Counted from the first letter of the stretch, positions 49,640-62,247 are shown. The stretch: 64,000 nucleotides of DNA from Macrobrachium rosenbergii (GCF_040412425.1 NC_089753.1:37527913-37591912); one strand, 5' to 3'. The notes: generated by a model not told the origin, from the letters alone. Translations and numbers: made by a program.

Positions 49640-51195
49640 GCTGTTAACATATTTTTAAATTCAAAGACTTTCACAAAAATGAATACAAAAACAGGAGACT
49701 TTAAGATAACGAATACCCTCTTTGGAAATCAAAAGTTTTCGAGGTAATCAATATATTTTCAGGAAAAAGCTTTCAAGATGATTAACGTAACTTTTAAGCT
49801 AAATCCGTTTGAAGAGATGATTAACACACTTTTAGTTTTCTGTAAGATAAAACTGTTGTGCCGGCTTTGTCTGTCCGTCTGCACTTTTTCTGTCCGCCCT
49901 CATACCTTAAAAACTACTGAGGCTAGAAGGCTGCAAATTGGTAAGTTGATCATCCACTCTCCAATCATCAAACATACCAAATTGCAGCCCTCTACCCTCA
50001 GTAGTTTTTATTTTATTTAAGGTTAAAGTTAGTCATAATCGTGTGTCTGGTAACGCTATAGGACATGCCACCACCGGGCCATGACTGAAAGCTTCATGGG
50101 CCGCGGCTCATATAGCATTATACGCTGTACAGAACACTCGATTGCGCCGAAGAAACTTCGGCGCATTATTCACATGTTTGAAGTCAAACGATTTTATGAC
50201 GATTAACATAGTTTTCAAATTCAAAATCTTTCAAGATTATTGAAACACTCTTCAAAATAAGGAGCTTCGGGATGACAAGTACACTATTTTTTCACTCAAA
50301 AGACTTTCAAGATGAGCCTTGTCATTTTCACATTCAAAAGTTTTCAAAAAGATTTATATACTTTTTTTATATTCAAAACCTTTCAAGATCACCAATCTAA
50401 TTTTTAAATAGGTAAGCTTTCAAGATAATTACCAACCTTTAAATATTACTAATATATTACCTATATTTACATACTTTCAAGATGAATTACAACACATTTT
50501 AAATTTTGAAGCTTCATGGATGATTAATAAACTTTAAATCCAAAGGACTGCACAAGAACTAATATGCTTTTCAAATTCAAAAGCTTTCAAGATGAGTAAT
50601 ATTCTTTTTGAATTACTCCAATACACTATCTAAAATCGAAACCTTCAAAGTGATTAATATGCTTAATAAATACAAAACTTTCAAGATGGCTAATATACTT
50701 TCTAAATTCAAAATCCATCTTTTTCAATCGCCATACTTTTTACATCCAAAACCTTTCAGGATGATTTATATACTTTTCACTTTCAAAAGCTTTCTAGAGA
50801 ATTCAAATACTTTTTAAATATACATGCTTTCAAAATTAATACACATTTAAAACTCAAAACTTTAAAAATGACCAAAACTGTAAAAGATATTGGGTGATTA
50901 GTGCACATTTCTAAGACTCAAAAGCTTCCAGATGATTAACATACTTTTAAGACTTGAAAGTGTTCAACACTGTTAATGTACCTTTTCAAATTCAATTAAA
51001 AAGGTTTCAAGAGGATAAAAAAAAATATTTTTGAAATTTAAAATTTCTAAAGCTGTTTATGTGTACCATTTAAATTCCGAAACCTTTAGAAATGATTATC
51101 GTACTTTTTAAATTCGAACGCTTTCAATATGACTGACACATTTTTACCCTTAAAACCTTTCAAAAATTTCAACATACCTTTTAAACCCATAGGCA
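49640..51195. repeat. degenerate minisatellite, about 45-50 bp period
   Basis: A motif of the form CTTTCAAGATGATTAATA followed by TACTTTTTAAATTCAAAA recurs some 25 times with substitutions and indels, for example at 49768, 50230, 50300, 50385, 50470, 50585, 50685, 50755, 50930 and 51120. The array is split by multi-hairpin copy D. Divergence between units is high, so the array is old. It codes for nothing sensible. Confidence 0.85.
49831..50177 (+). repeat. multi-hairpin repeat, copy D (inside the minisatellite)
   Basis: A plus-orientation copy from TTTAGTTTTCTGTAAGA to the GCGCCGAAGAAACTTCGGCGC stem-loop and ATTATTCAC. It lacks the AGATCT-looped stem because about 40 bp between the GCTCATATAGCATTATA part and CGCTGTACAG are deleted. 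It interrupts the minisatellite array. Confidence 0.88.
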
Positions 51196-51398
51196 CACAG
51201 GACGAGGGATCCAAAGCCTTGTCTAACCAATCCCGAGAAAAAATTAGAAGTGTGTCAGCAAGAGTGGGGCTTAAGCCTTAAGGGACATTTCAACTAGATA
51301 ACCGGGAAAATGTTACACTGAAGTCTTATAAATATAAATTTATAAATATTATGCGGGATATGATACTTTCTCGCCTGACTGTAGCATACAACATATTC

Positions 51399-51404
<6 letters not shown>
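51196..51404. other. intergenic DNA, nothing recognised
   Basis: Short unique spacer between the minisatellite and a (GA)n tract. Confidence 0.5.

Positions 51405-51448
<44 letters not shown>
51405..51448. repeat. (GA)n microsatellite
   Basis: About 44 bp of GA dinucleotides. Confidence 0.96.
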
Positions 51449-51450
<2 letters not shown>

Positions 51451-52118
51451 GGAAGAGGGAAGGTGCACATTTCTACGGGAATAACTTGCCTGGTTTTATA
51501 ACAATCTTCAAGGAACAGCTACGCAACGCTTTATAATATACGCAATCACGCATCACGGTTGGGACAAGACGATAATAAGTTGATAATAAGTCAAATTAAC
51601 AAGCTTTCCATCAAGATGTGAAACGGTTAAACTGAAATCGTAAAAATGTCTGCATTCGTAATGATGGGATTCGGTATAATGAAAATAATAATGCAATTTA
51701 AATCATGTAAATTTTACTAATACTTCTACTGCTAATGATAACAATAACTTTTCATTATGATAGAGAAGCTCATTCCTATGGCGATGAATTAAAAGATATT
51801 AAGTACACCACCACAGCAATACACCGAATGAGTCATTCCCTCATGACCACCGTGGAGCGGAGAAGTAAGCAAAGACAATCTAAACGATGATAAACAGACG
51901 GATGATAAACAGACGAAGTGTTTTTTTATGACTGAGAATGCGAACCAACACACACACACACGTGACATAAGTTCCACCGGTGGAGAGATGGCGAGAACAT
52001 TCTGTGTAAGAATGCAAACTACAGTAGTATTATTCCCTAGGTCAGGCCCGAGTGAAAGAAGTGACCAACTCCCTTCGTAAACTGAAATGTGCGCGCACGA
52101 TTTCTGGCATCTTTCAAT

Positions 52119-52121
<3 letters not shown>
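51449..52121. other. intergenic DNA, nothing recognised
   Basis: No conserved frame. A short direct repeat, GATGATAAACAGACG, occurs twice near 51886-51915. Confidence 0.5.
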
Positions 52122-52193
<72 letters not shown>

Positions 52194-52246
52194 CAATGGA
52201 AATTTTAGAGGAGTACATAGTAAGATGAAGTGTGTGTATACATATG

Positions 52247-52306
<60 letters not shown>
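52122..52306. repeat. two (GA)n tracts
   Basis: GA dinucleotides at about 52122-52191 and 52249-52306 with a 57-bp spacer. On the minus strand they make a long Ser-Leu open frame. Confidence 0.97.
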
Positions 52307-52310
<4 letters not shown>

Positions 52311-53725
52311 CAACAACAAAAAAGCGCTATCCAAGCCTGTGTGTGAATCAGTCTCGACGACAGCCAGATGGATCACGTAATGCGACACGCGTGAGTTCAG
52401 TCTGTAAACAATCAGAAATGTGTTGAGTTGATGGAACACTCGAGAGGACTCAGCTCTCTCCACATGGAGGACTGAGTTGATGAATGAGAAGTGGGGCTGG
52501 CTGATTGACGAGAAGCCACAACACACAAAAAGGGCTGACTCCGAAGATATTGTTTTGTTACTTTATGGCTAACGGGACTGCGAAGCGAAGATGAGCTCCC
52601 TAGGCCTATATTCTCATTACATTTGTGATGGTGCTTTTTTTGAGAGGTACATTTTCTAGACCTATGTTACTATTACACAGTATGTGTGATGATACTTTGA
52701 AGGAAACCCGTATAGCCTAAGCTTGTGTCGTCTTTATATGTGTAACGGAATTTTGAAGAGAAAACGCATTCACTAGACCTATGAGGTCATTAAATGCTTT
52801 ACAAGCATTGAGTGAACTACGTAGTAAATACTCTCTCGAGATATGTTGATAATGCACTGTAAGTCTAACACAGACAAATCCTCTAGGTCTATATCATTAA
52901 GATACAGAGTGCAGGCTGCGTTATGTTCTTGAAGGCTGAGTCACTGCTAATATTATTGCACAATGACAGGAAGATGCACTGTCTACAATGTGCGAGATAA
53001 ATCGCGACTATAAGTAAACCTATGAGCTTCTTCAAGCGAATTGTCATCTAAAATAGGCCCTTAGCCTGATTACAAATAACCTGGTCATTAATTAATCAGG
53101 TCGAAGATGAACCACATGGAAGTAAATTACTTTGAAAACTGAAAATTCTTATCTTTTTATTCCATTAACCTTCAGCTCAGAGTTTTCATAATACTCGGTC
53201 TGTTTTCGCAGGTTATTTGGTTACAGTCTAACACATAATATTCAAGTTATGTACGCAGAGATCAACACACTCAAGTCATACTCATACACACACATGCCCA
53301 AAGACGGCCAGAGGAATTTACGTGCCAACAAAGTTGGGCATCCACCTATCCATATGCTGACCAGCCTCAATGTTTTTTTAATTATGTGCGTGCATATTTG
53401 AACATGCAAACTCCCCGGAGTGACTGCATCTTACGCAGTATAATGAGAACTCCTGATACCTTTCATAGACTATCATGACCTTACCTTCCCTGAGTATCTG
53501 CACTTGGACGAGGTCACCCTTCTATAATCTATGGGGTCCTTATTTAAGACACTTCCAGTTAATGACCTTTGGTTTTTCGTGCCCGTCTATGACGTTTCCT
53601 TCTACAAAAAGAAAAATTATTGTTTTCAGTCTTCAAAGACATTCTCTTCAGTCAGATATTACCTCATTTAGCCTTATTTACTTAACTACTCTTAATGCCT
53701 TCCATTACAAACTTTGTGTGTGTGT
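52307..53725. other. intergenic DNA
   Basis: No gene is recognised. A stretch near 53330-53376 (GTTGGGCATCCACCTATCCA, then TGCTGACCAGCCTCAATG) resembles the 5S-like repeat at 59650-59830 and may be a diverged member. Confidence 0.45.
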
Positions 53726-53726
53726 T

Positions 53727-53811
<85 letters not shown>
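53726..53811. repeat. (GT)n then (GA)n compound microsatellite
   Basis: Short GT-rich tract (about 53714-53740) followed by about 70 bp of GA. Confidence 0.97.
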
Positions 53812-53813
<2 letters not shown>

Positions 53814-54091
53814 CATCATCTCACAATGTTTGATTACTGCACGATAAACATTTGTTGCGCTGATCGGTCTTCAGACATCACGAGATAAATTACGGCCTTC
53901 CAGGGAAGAGGGTTTCCAGGAAACAGAGACAGATTCGCTGTCTCCTGTGTGGAAGGATGAATCCTGGTAGAAATGACAAGGTTTCGAAACTTTTGGAAAA
54001 ACGACCGTTTAAACACACGATTTTCCTTGAAATAGAGGCATCTGGATTTAAAGAAATGGAAACCGTCGACAGCTATGGTAAACGAATTATA

Positions 54092-54486
54092 AACAAGTAA
54101 AAATTGCGCCGAAGTTTCTTCGGAGCAATCGAGTTTTCTGTACAGCGTATAATCAAGGTTACCGAAAATAGATCTATCTTCTGGTGGTCTTGGTATAATG
54201 CTGTATGAACCGCGGCCCATGAAACTTTAACCATGGCCCGGTGGTGGCCTATCCTATATAGTTGTCAGAAGCAGGATTATGGCTAAATTTAACCTTAAAT
54301 AAAATCAAAACTACTGAGGCTAGAGGGCTGCAATTCGGTATATTTAATGACTGGAGGGTGGATGATCAACATACCAATTTGCAGCCCTCTAGCCTTTGTA
54401 GTTTTTAAGATCTCAGGCGGACAGAAAAAGTGCGGACGGACAGACAAAGCCATCTCAATAGTTTTCTTGTACAGAAAAGTAAAAAG
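54092..54486 (-). repeat. multi-hairpin repeat, copy E
   Basis: A near-full minus-orientation copy with long hairpin, AGATCT-looped stem and terminal stem-loop. One side of the terminal stem has a single mismatch (CTTCGGAGC). The family start TACTTTTCTGTACAAGAAAA lies at about 54466-54486. Confidence 0.88.
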
Positions 54487-55070
54487 AACGTTAAATCACT
54501 GACCAACATTACAATATGACGGTATTATGAGCTAAAGGGTTTTTATAAAAAGGCCGTGAGAAAAATCTTCAACATGCACAGAATGAAAATAACTTCGAAT
54601 TTAAACGTACAAAACTAAACAAATGTTTGTGAGCTTCTTTCCCGAGCAATCTTTTGTTAACGTCTTGGTACGTGACCGGCTATATCGTATGTACACACAC
54701 ACACACACACATATATATATGTGTGTGTGTGCACAAATTCATTTCTACGTTACAAATTATTTTGCTCAGTGAATAACGAAGAAATCTTCGGCACTTCACA
54801 TACATTTCCAGGGCAATATTCTTTGATTCATAGAAAACACTGTGATATGGACTCACAGACTCAGATATTCCTTAAAACGTGATAAGTAACTGGAATTTTT
54901 ATATACATCGGATGAAACAGTTCATTTTTAATCATATACCTTTTTGATATTAAATGTTTGTTGTTTACTCTTTATTTAGCTAAATTATTTCCTTGCTACT
55001 CTGTGGCATCATGCTTTGCAAATCACTGACGTTTTGGGTTTGTTCCATATTAGTGTGTGCTTATACTTGT
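54487..55070. other. intergenic DNA with short (CA)n and (GT)n
   Basis: A (CA)n tract at 54693-54710, then ATATAT, then (GT)n to 54731 form an imperfect palindrome. Nothing else is seen. Confidence 0.5.
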
Positions 55071-55073
55071 TAC

Positions 55074-55125
<52 letters not shown>
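55074..55125. repeat. (AAT)n microsatellite
   Basis: About 52 bp of AAT triplets. Confidence 0.97.
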
Positions 55126-55129
<4 letters not shown>

Positions 55130-55855
55130 ATCGAAAATATCTGTCATTTCGTCTTCACGGAATAATCAGAGGCTATTTCCCTTGTACGTTTTATCTTCAG
55201 GCGTCCGCACACTTCCCTACATACATACATACTTACATAACTACATTCCGCACCGTCCTTCCAAGAAATTTATACCATTAATACTTCTTAAATTCAATTA
55301 AAATGCAAATTTGTTATGACAGTATGCACCGTCATTATCAAAACTAGATGAACAATTAGCGGGTGAAACACACACACACAACAGCAACTGTTCAAATACC
55401 ATTAATGTTTTTGTAAGTAAACTAACCAGAAACCTTCTAATTAGAGCTATGACTCCATGCTGGGCAAAACGAGCACCTTCGCTTCGGGTATCCTCTCATT
55501 CGGGAGTAAATATTTAGGACCTCCGGATATGGGCAGGGGGCCATATGTGCCAGTGGGAGTAATTTGAAAATAACCTGGCGGGGGTTAAAAATGGATTTCT
55601 ATTTAGCGGGAGGAATTCGGACCTCACCTGGGGATCGAGGTGTTAAGGCGGGCGGTGAGAGATTACCCGAAACTCGAGGTGTGTGTTGCTTACAATACTT
55701 CGCTTCTTCCCCTTTCGCAAGGTCTCGATCGATCTCCTAGTTCCGTGTTTACTCGCTTTTATTCTACCTTCGTTTTTTCAGCTATTGTATAATTTCTTTC
55801 ACTACACTTAATCCTTTTTTTTTATCTTTTTCAGCTTTCCTCTTCATTTTCCTTA
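55126..55855. other. intergenic DNA, nothing recognised
   Basis: A G-rich patch at 55480-55660 (GGGGGCCATATGTGCCAGTG-like) stands out from AT-rich surroundings but carries no recognisable gene. Confidence 0.4.
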
Positions 55856-55857
55856 CT

Positions 55858-56250
55858 TTTTAGTTTTCTGTTAAAGAAAACTATTGTGCTGGCTTTGTCT
55901 GTCCGTCCGCACTTTATTCTGTCCGCCTTCAGATCTTAAAAACTACTGAGGCTAGAAGGCTGCAAATTGATATGTTGATCATCCATCCTCCAGTCATCAA
56001 ACATACCAAATTGCAGCCCTCTAGCCTTAGTGGTTTTTATTTTATTTAAGGTTAAAGTTAGCCATAATCGTGCTTCTGGCAACGATATAGGACAGGCCAC
56101 CATGGCAGGCCGTGAGTTTCATGGGCCGCGGCTCATACAGCATTATACTGAGACCACCGAAGGATAGATCTATTTTCGGTGGCCTTGATAATACGCTGTA
56201 CAGAAAACTAGATTACGCCGAAGAAACTTCGGCGCATTTTTTACTTGTTT
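55858..56250 (+). repeat. multi-hairpin repeat, copy F
   Basis: The best-preserved copy of the family and the reference for its description. In order: AGTTTTCT-loop-AGAAAACT hairpin, a TGTCCGTCCGCAC segment, the long hairpin with arms of about 45 bp around 55935-56040, a GTTAAAGTTAGCCATAATCG segment, CCACCGAAG...TTTCGGTGG with AGATCT in the loop, TACAGAAAACT, and the terminal GCCGAAGAAACTTCGGC stem-loop followed by GCATTTTTTACTTG. Confidence 0.9.
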
Positions 56251-56870
56251 TTATACTTTTAGATTTCCTACTAATATTCTTTCCTTTTTTTCATTCTCTC
56301 TTTGTTTTTCTCCGGTTTCGTAATATCTCTTTAATTCACTTTTTTATCTATTTTTTTTATTTTTTTCACAAGATATCCTGATTGTTTATTTTTTTCCGTT
56401 CCATTCCTTGAGATTTTTTTTTCGATTCCGTACCCTGTCCAACTTCAATAATTTTATTATTTTTACCGATTTCCTAATCCTTCCCTTAGTCAGTATTATT
56501 CCTGAACTTTTTCTTACATATTTATTGAATCGTTATTTATTTTCATTTTTTTTTTTAGTTTTGGTATCGATTTAGTATTCCTTCACATACTCAGTACTAT
56601 TACTATTTCATTTGTTTTACTCTTTTTCCTCTACATTCAATAAACAATCTTAATCCCATGTACTCGCAATACTTAGACGTTATCTTATTTTGTCTCTAAA
56701 CACAAGTAATCTTTATAATTTCTTCAATAAATTTCGGCTTACTAATTTTTACACTTACTTTAGTGTACTTTTTATTAACTGACGACTTTATATTGCCGTA
56801 AATTCGATTTTAATGAATTTCTGTTTTTATTGGTTTTATGGTTTATGAATGGCATTAAATTATTACCATG
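56251..56870. other. T-rich intergenic DNA
   Basis: Strongly T-rich on the plus strand with many T runs. No features seen. Confidence 0.5.
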
Positions 56871-57260
56871 TTTCATTTATCATCATCATCATCACATCCT
56901 ACAAAGCTGTGGGATGCAGAGGATCTCTGTCAACTTCCGTCTCTTGGCTTTCCTGTGCTTTCACTTCCACAAATCTCTACTACTCTCCAACCCTCCAGAC
57001 TTAAGGATCATCTAATTAATCTGGTTCCCCCAAGAGTCCTGCTGACACTATCACTTACTCATCTTTTAGGGGTTGTTCGAAGGACATAGCTAAATCATCT
57101 CCATTTCCCTTTCATTATCATGTAATCAACAAATGGAACTTCCGTAATTTCCTTGATGGTATTATTTATAATTCTGTCCTTCCATCTGACTAGTATTATT
57201 TTCCTTGATGGTATTAATTATAATTCTGTCCTTCCATCTGACTAGTATTATATGTCGAAA
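56870..57260 (-). pseudogene. non-LTR reverse transcriptase C-terminal fragment (same family as 33310)
   Basis: The plus-strand phrases AAGAGTCCTGCTGACACTAT, TCATCTCCATTTCCCTTTCA and AATTCTGTCCTTCCATCTGA correspond closely to those at 33430-33590. On the minus strand they encode the same 'WQDRI...RWLGHVL' C-terminal block, now full of stops. The 3' border is a (GAT)n tract (complement of CATCATCATCATC at 56881-56893). A 53-bp internal tandem duplication lies at 57146-57251. Confidence 0.72.
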
Positions 57261-57564
57261 CTGGTCTCACGGAGGCCTCAGAGCCACTGGAGTGCACAGC
57301 GGTTACATTTTCTCTGAATAGTACAATTGAACTTCGACTTACTCTATCTGAAACCATGACTTTCTTCCCGTTTATTTCTTATACAGTGTTATAATGACTA
57401 CAGGGAATATGAACATCTCAAACCTGACACCTAATTTGTCTGTAATTAAGTCGGTTTTGCCTCAACAAGAATTCGGTTCTCATTATTTTCAGCATTTTCG
57501 CGGCAATTTTCACCTAGCTTGAGGAAAATTTGAGGTATATTTTCTAAAATCATCAAAGTCAATT

Positions 57565-57565
<1 letters not shown>
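57261..57565. other. intergenic DNA, nothing recognised
   Basis: No conserved frame or repeat. Confidence 0.5.

Positions 57566-57566
<1 letters not shown>

Positions 57567-57640
<74 letters not shown>
57567..57640. repeat. (AAT)n microsatellite
   Basis: About 74 bp of AAT triplets. Confidence 0.97.
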
Positions 57641-58493
57641 TATAAATGATGACTACGAATTCCTGCATAATCTTGCCATAACAATGGAAAAGATGCTAGG
57701 TGTCGAATGCTGATGATAAATGTGATGCTTATTGAAGGGCACGTAGACGGAAGAGTGACTGGTTTGGGGTGAACGTGGATCACAGGCATGGGTGTGTTCT
57801 CGCTCTGTGGCTCCTGGGGTGGAATGATGAAAGAATCCAAAACGGAAACACAAGAAGTTTGTACAAGTTTGCATGACAGAGAAATGCTTTGTGAGCAGTG
57901 TGTGGAGTGGCTGATGTCTGCACACGTTGCAGTCTTCATTAGTGATGATGAAGACAAACTGCCGGGACTGGTGAAAGAGTTGGAAAATTAAATTAAAAGA
58001 ACATAGTTGAAAAAAAAATGTAAGCAAGAGTCAGTGCGGTGATAAACGAAAGCCCAGACGACAGAGACATTTTATTTTATTTTTTCCAAGCAGAAAAGAG
58101 GAAGCAGTCGACCCACATAAGCATATGGAAAGAAAATGTTACGGGTGAGGGGAGGATACGAGAATTTTATTCACAAAGTGTCTAAGGAGGCAGAAGCCCA
58201 ATTCTCCTTCTTTATGGAATGGGAATTTGCCAGGAGGAAGCTTTTGTGAATGGTTTTGGAGTAAGAGGGAGTAAGAGACGGGACACAGAATTTAACATTA
58301 AATGTATGCAACTCTGAAGATGGTTCGCTGTTTTATGATGGCAGTTTGGTCAAAACTGTGTATAATTAGAAAGTGTTACAAAACGATGAGACAAAACCTG
58401 GAAAAATCTTGCCTGACGTTAAGCGAAAAAGTCTTAATGCCCACGAAGCGCAAGATATCCGTACGGGGATATAAAGCGATTGTAAGGTGATGG
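57641..58493. other. intergenic DNA
   Basis: A 67-codon plus-strand frame at 57788-57991 (MGVFSLCGSWGGMMKE...) is open but resembles nothing I know, and the antisense frame is open as well. No splice or promoter structure is evident. Confidence 0.35.
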
Positions 58494-58494
58494 A

Positions 58495-59029
<535 letters not shown>

Positions 59030-59092
<63 letters not shown>

Positions 59093-59207
59093 ACCGCGGC
59101 CGCCGTCTGCATAAGGAAATCGAAACATGGACCGTTCCTGGTTAACCTCGGTTTGTGGCGTCAAAAGATGGAGAAGTTGTGAGGTTTGGCGAAAAGGGTA
59201 TTTGAAC

Positions 59208-59264
<57 letters not shown>
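59030..59264. repeat. two (GA)n tracts
   Basis: GA tracts at about 59030-59090 and 59211-59264. Confidence 0.97.
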
Positions 59265-59266
<2 letters not shown>

Positions 59267-59499
59267 ACTCTGTAGTTCTTAACAAAATTTATCGGAATTC
59301 ATTCATGACAGAATATTCAGAATACGATACAAAACTGGGATTATAAAAAATTATATAAATAACATTTCAACAAAAAACTATACGAGTTAATGAAAAAAAA
59401 TATAGTTAAAATATTTCAAAAAATGAAAAACAAAAACTAACAAATCTTGAATTTCGTGAAGATCTGCTTTCAGCAATTGGCCAATGCCAAGAAAAATAA

Positions 59500-59830
59500 T
59501 TTTAAAAAAGGACTCATTGTAACCCATTTCCGCTCCCAACAGCCTCATAATGCCCAAGTACCTGACCAGTGACTCTTTGGGATGAAGTTGCCAGGCCCAA
59601 ACCCATGGCCCCACAGATGTTACGGCAAATAAATGTGCCAGCGGCGTCTGGGATTTCATTGGGTAATCACCCATCCAAGTATTGACCAGACTCAATATCC
59701 TCAACTTCTCTGATCGAGGGCCAGCAGTGCGTAGGTTTGCGTCACTGCGCTGCCTGCCATTCGCTGAAGGTCACCCATCCAAACACTGACCAGTCCTAAT
59801 GCTACCTTTCCTGATGATATTTTAAAATGG
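59500..59830 (-). repeat. 5S rRNA-like repeat, at least two units
   Basis: On the minus strand, ATTGAGTCTGGTCAATACTT followed by GGATGGGTGA (complement of 59664-59693) resembles the middle of 5S rRNA, which reads GGGCCTGGTTAGTACTTGGATGGG. A CTTCTCTGATC phrase beside it fits the 5S helix before this motif. A second similar unit (CACCCATCCAAACACTGACC) follows at 59772-59791. The 5S termini are not present, so this is a 5S-derived repeat or SINE rather than a functional rRNA gene. Confidence 0.45.
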
Positions 59831-59911
59831 AACAACTTAAACGTGGCACATTAAGAATATACACTGACAAAAGACACGAACGCATAAAGACACGACCTTC
59901 ATTTGCCAAAC

Positions 59912-59912
<1 letters not shown>

Positions 59913-59988
<76 letters not shown>

Positions 59989-60215
59989 TCTCAAGCCCCT
60001 TCTTCTAAGTAACTGCACGGAAATGTTAACAAAAGTTTATTTGATCTTGCTCCAAAGACGATGACGTTTCAACGCCATGATTAACAACGCCAGCACCATC
60101 GTGCCCTGAGTCAACTCAGACAGATAGACAGACAGACAGACTGACAGACAGACAGCCAGCTAGACAGAGAATTCTCTCATTTCACAAAAACCCACCAATT
60201 TCAGACATTTTCTCC

Positions 60216-60291
<76 letters not shown>

Positions 60292-60406
60292 TTTCAGTGA
60301 GAATTCCTCAGTCAAGACAAATTTCGTCATCATGACAGAGTTCTTTCTTTCCAACAAAAATCCCCCCATTTTAGACAGCCCTCACTTTCGAAAGAAATCT
60401 CCTCCT

Positions 60407-60475
<69 letters not shown>

Positions 60476-60610
60476 AGCACTCGACTGCATTCCATGGCTG
60501 CACACAAGTCGAGAATCAGGTCCAGCAGGTTTTCTAGGCGTAATTTGAAAACATTTCGACTGCTCACTGAATACCAAAATTAAGAAGGGACCATTATCAT
60601 TATGGGATCG

Positions 60611-60675
<65 letters not shown>
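59913..60675. repeat. cluster of four (GA)n tracts
   Basis: GA tracts at about 59913-59987, 60218-60287, 60413-60472 and 60614-60674, plus a (CAGA)n tract at 60118-60155. The spacers show no clear similarity to each other except short AAACATTTC phrases. Glu-Arg or Ser-Leu translations are artefacts. Confidence 0.96.
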
Positions 60676-60676
<1 letters not shown>

Positions 60677-61720
60677 TTAGTATCGAGAGGTTTCCAGACG
60701 ACGGTGTGAAAAAAAGATGCGTCGAGGGAAGAGGGGGGAGGGGACAGTAAGGATAACAGGAATGAGTCGAAGGAATAGGAGGAAGAGAACAAACAGAAGA
60801 CAACGAGTGTGAGAATAAAACGAGGACTTAATAAACGTGTAATGGAACTAGGCTGCCCACGAATTAATAATAATAAACAAAAGAGAACGCGCATAAAGAA
60901 GAAATAACGAATGAAGGAATAAAACAGATGACAGCAAAGTTAATAAGAATAAAAACAGGGAAGAGGGGGAGGAAATGAAACCGGGAGACAGAAAATACGA
61001 TAAGAGGAAGAAGAATGACAGTATAATAAAAAAAACACAGATAAACGAGAAACAGGAGACAGAATGAATGCCAGAAAGACGAAGAAAGGCGAAACTGAAA
61101 CAATACGAGGAAAGGAACACAAGGAGAGAAGGTGAGAGTGGGGATAACTACAATAAATAAAAAGAGGGGAAGGCAAACACGAGAATAAAAGACGTGAAAA
61201 AAAGCGTAAAGGAGAAAGTGGCTGCAGTTAGGATAATATCAATAAGTATAAGAAAGAGGAGAAAAGAGGAAAGGGACAGATAACATATCTGATAAGGGGA
61301 AGATGTTTAAAAAAAAAAAAATAAACGGAGAAAATGGGAGAATCTGGAAATGAAATTGGGAGATAATTTGTCGTAAGGTTACGTGGAAACAGATGAACGA
61401 AAGAATGCGATAAACGTAAGAAGAGAAAGAAAGAATAAACAGTAGCAGTAGCAAAGATCAGTGAAGACAGCAATAACTAATAATGAAAGAAAAACAAAGG
61501 CAAAGAGGAAAAACTGCATATGTTACGAGAAAGCATTGGCTGGCTGCTAAAAAAAAAAAATTAGTAACAAAAGCACTAATATAACAGCAATAATCGACAG
61601 CAGACATTAATTTCAAGTCCTACTGAATCGAAATCTGGAAACTCATGCAAAAAATATTTTGAGTTGCTTGAAGAATGTTCAACCCGTCGTATATATATGA
61701 GTATACGAGTGTGTGTGTGT
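60676..61720. other. purine-rich intergenic DNA
   Basis: From 60700 to 61500 the plus strand is rich in A and G (AGGAAGAGAAC phrases) with few long homopolymers, giving T/C-rich membrane-like antisense frames that are compositional artefacts. No gene is recognised. Confidence 0.5.
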
Positions 61721-61743
61721 ATATATATATAAATAATATATAC

Positions 61744-61748
<5 letters not shown>

Positions 61749-61797
<49 letters not shown>
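61749..61797. repeat. (TA)n microsatellite
   Basis: About 49 bp of TA, preceded by a GT tract (61709-61719) and shorter TA repeats. Confidence 0.96.
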
Positions 61798-61802
<5 letters not shown>

Positions 61803-62215
61803 TAACATCGCTCGAGTTTTCAATGCCTCCATCGCCTAAATACCACTGTCTCAAATTTACTCTTATTCACTATTGCCTCGAAATAACAACGGCGCGAATC
61901 CATTCCCGAGAGTGCAAAAGAGTCTCCCATAATACAGTTACCTCTCATACTCTTCCAGCACACCTGGGCTGGTTGAATTTGGACATGGAGTTAATCCCGA
62001 CTTCCATAAACGTCTCGTCTGTATCGCTCGCTGCTGCGTTATTCGATCAAATACGAATAAAAACTAAAGAAAAATGCATCCATTTAAAACCCCCCATATT
62101 CCAAATTCCATCATCGCATTCCATCGAAGGCTCGAAACCACACACACGCACACACACACACACATCAATTCTCAAACCCCGAAAATAATTCGAGAGTGCG
62201 TGCGTTTGTGTGTGG
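61798..62215. other. intergenic DNA with a (CA)n tract
   Basis: A CA tract at 62140-62164. An open frame of 121 codons across the interval has no known domain. Confidence 0.4.
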
Positions 62216-62219
62216 CATT

Positions 62220-62247
62220 GGGAGGGGAGTGGAGGGGAGGGGAGGGG
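62220..62247 (+). promoter_or_regulatory. G-quadruplex-forming sequence
   Basis: GGGAGGGG, GGAGGGGAGGGGAGGGG: at least four runs of three or more G separated by single A bases, which satisfies the usual G-quadruplex pattern. It precedes a GC-rich segment (62290-62540) that differs from the AT-rich background. Whether it regulates anything is unknown. Confidence 0.7.

Noticed and set aside
51789..52526. 245-codon minus-strand frame
   Set aside because: About a third is Ser-Leu from two (GA)n tracts. The rest has no recognisable domain or splice structure.
60848..61473. Membrane-protein-like antisense frames rich in Phe, Leu and Ser
   Set aside because: The plus strand is purine-rich, so the complement translates to hydrophobic residues in several frames at once. 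Compositional artefact.
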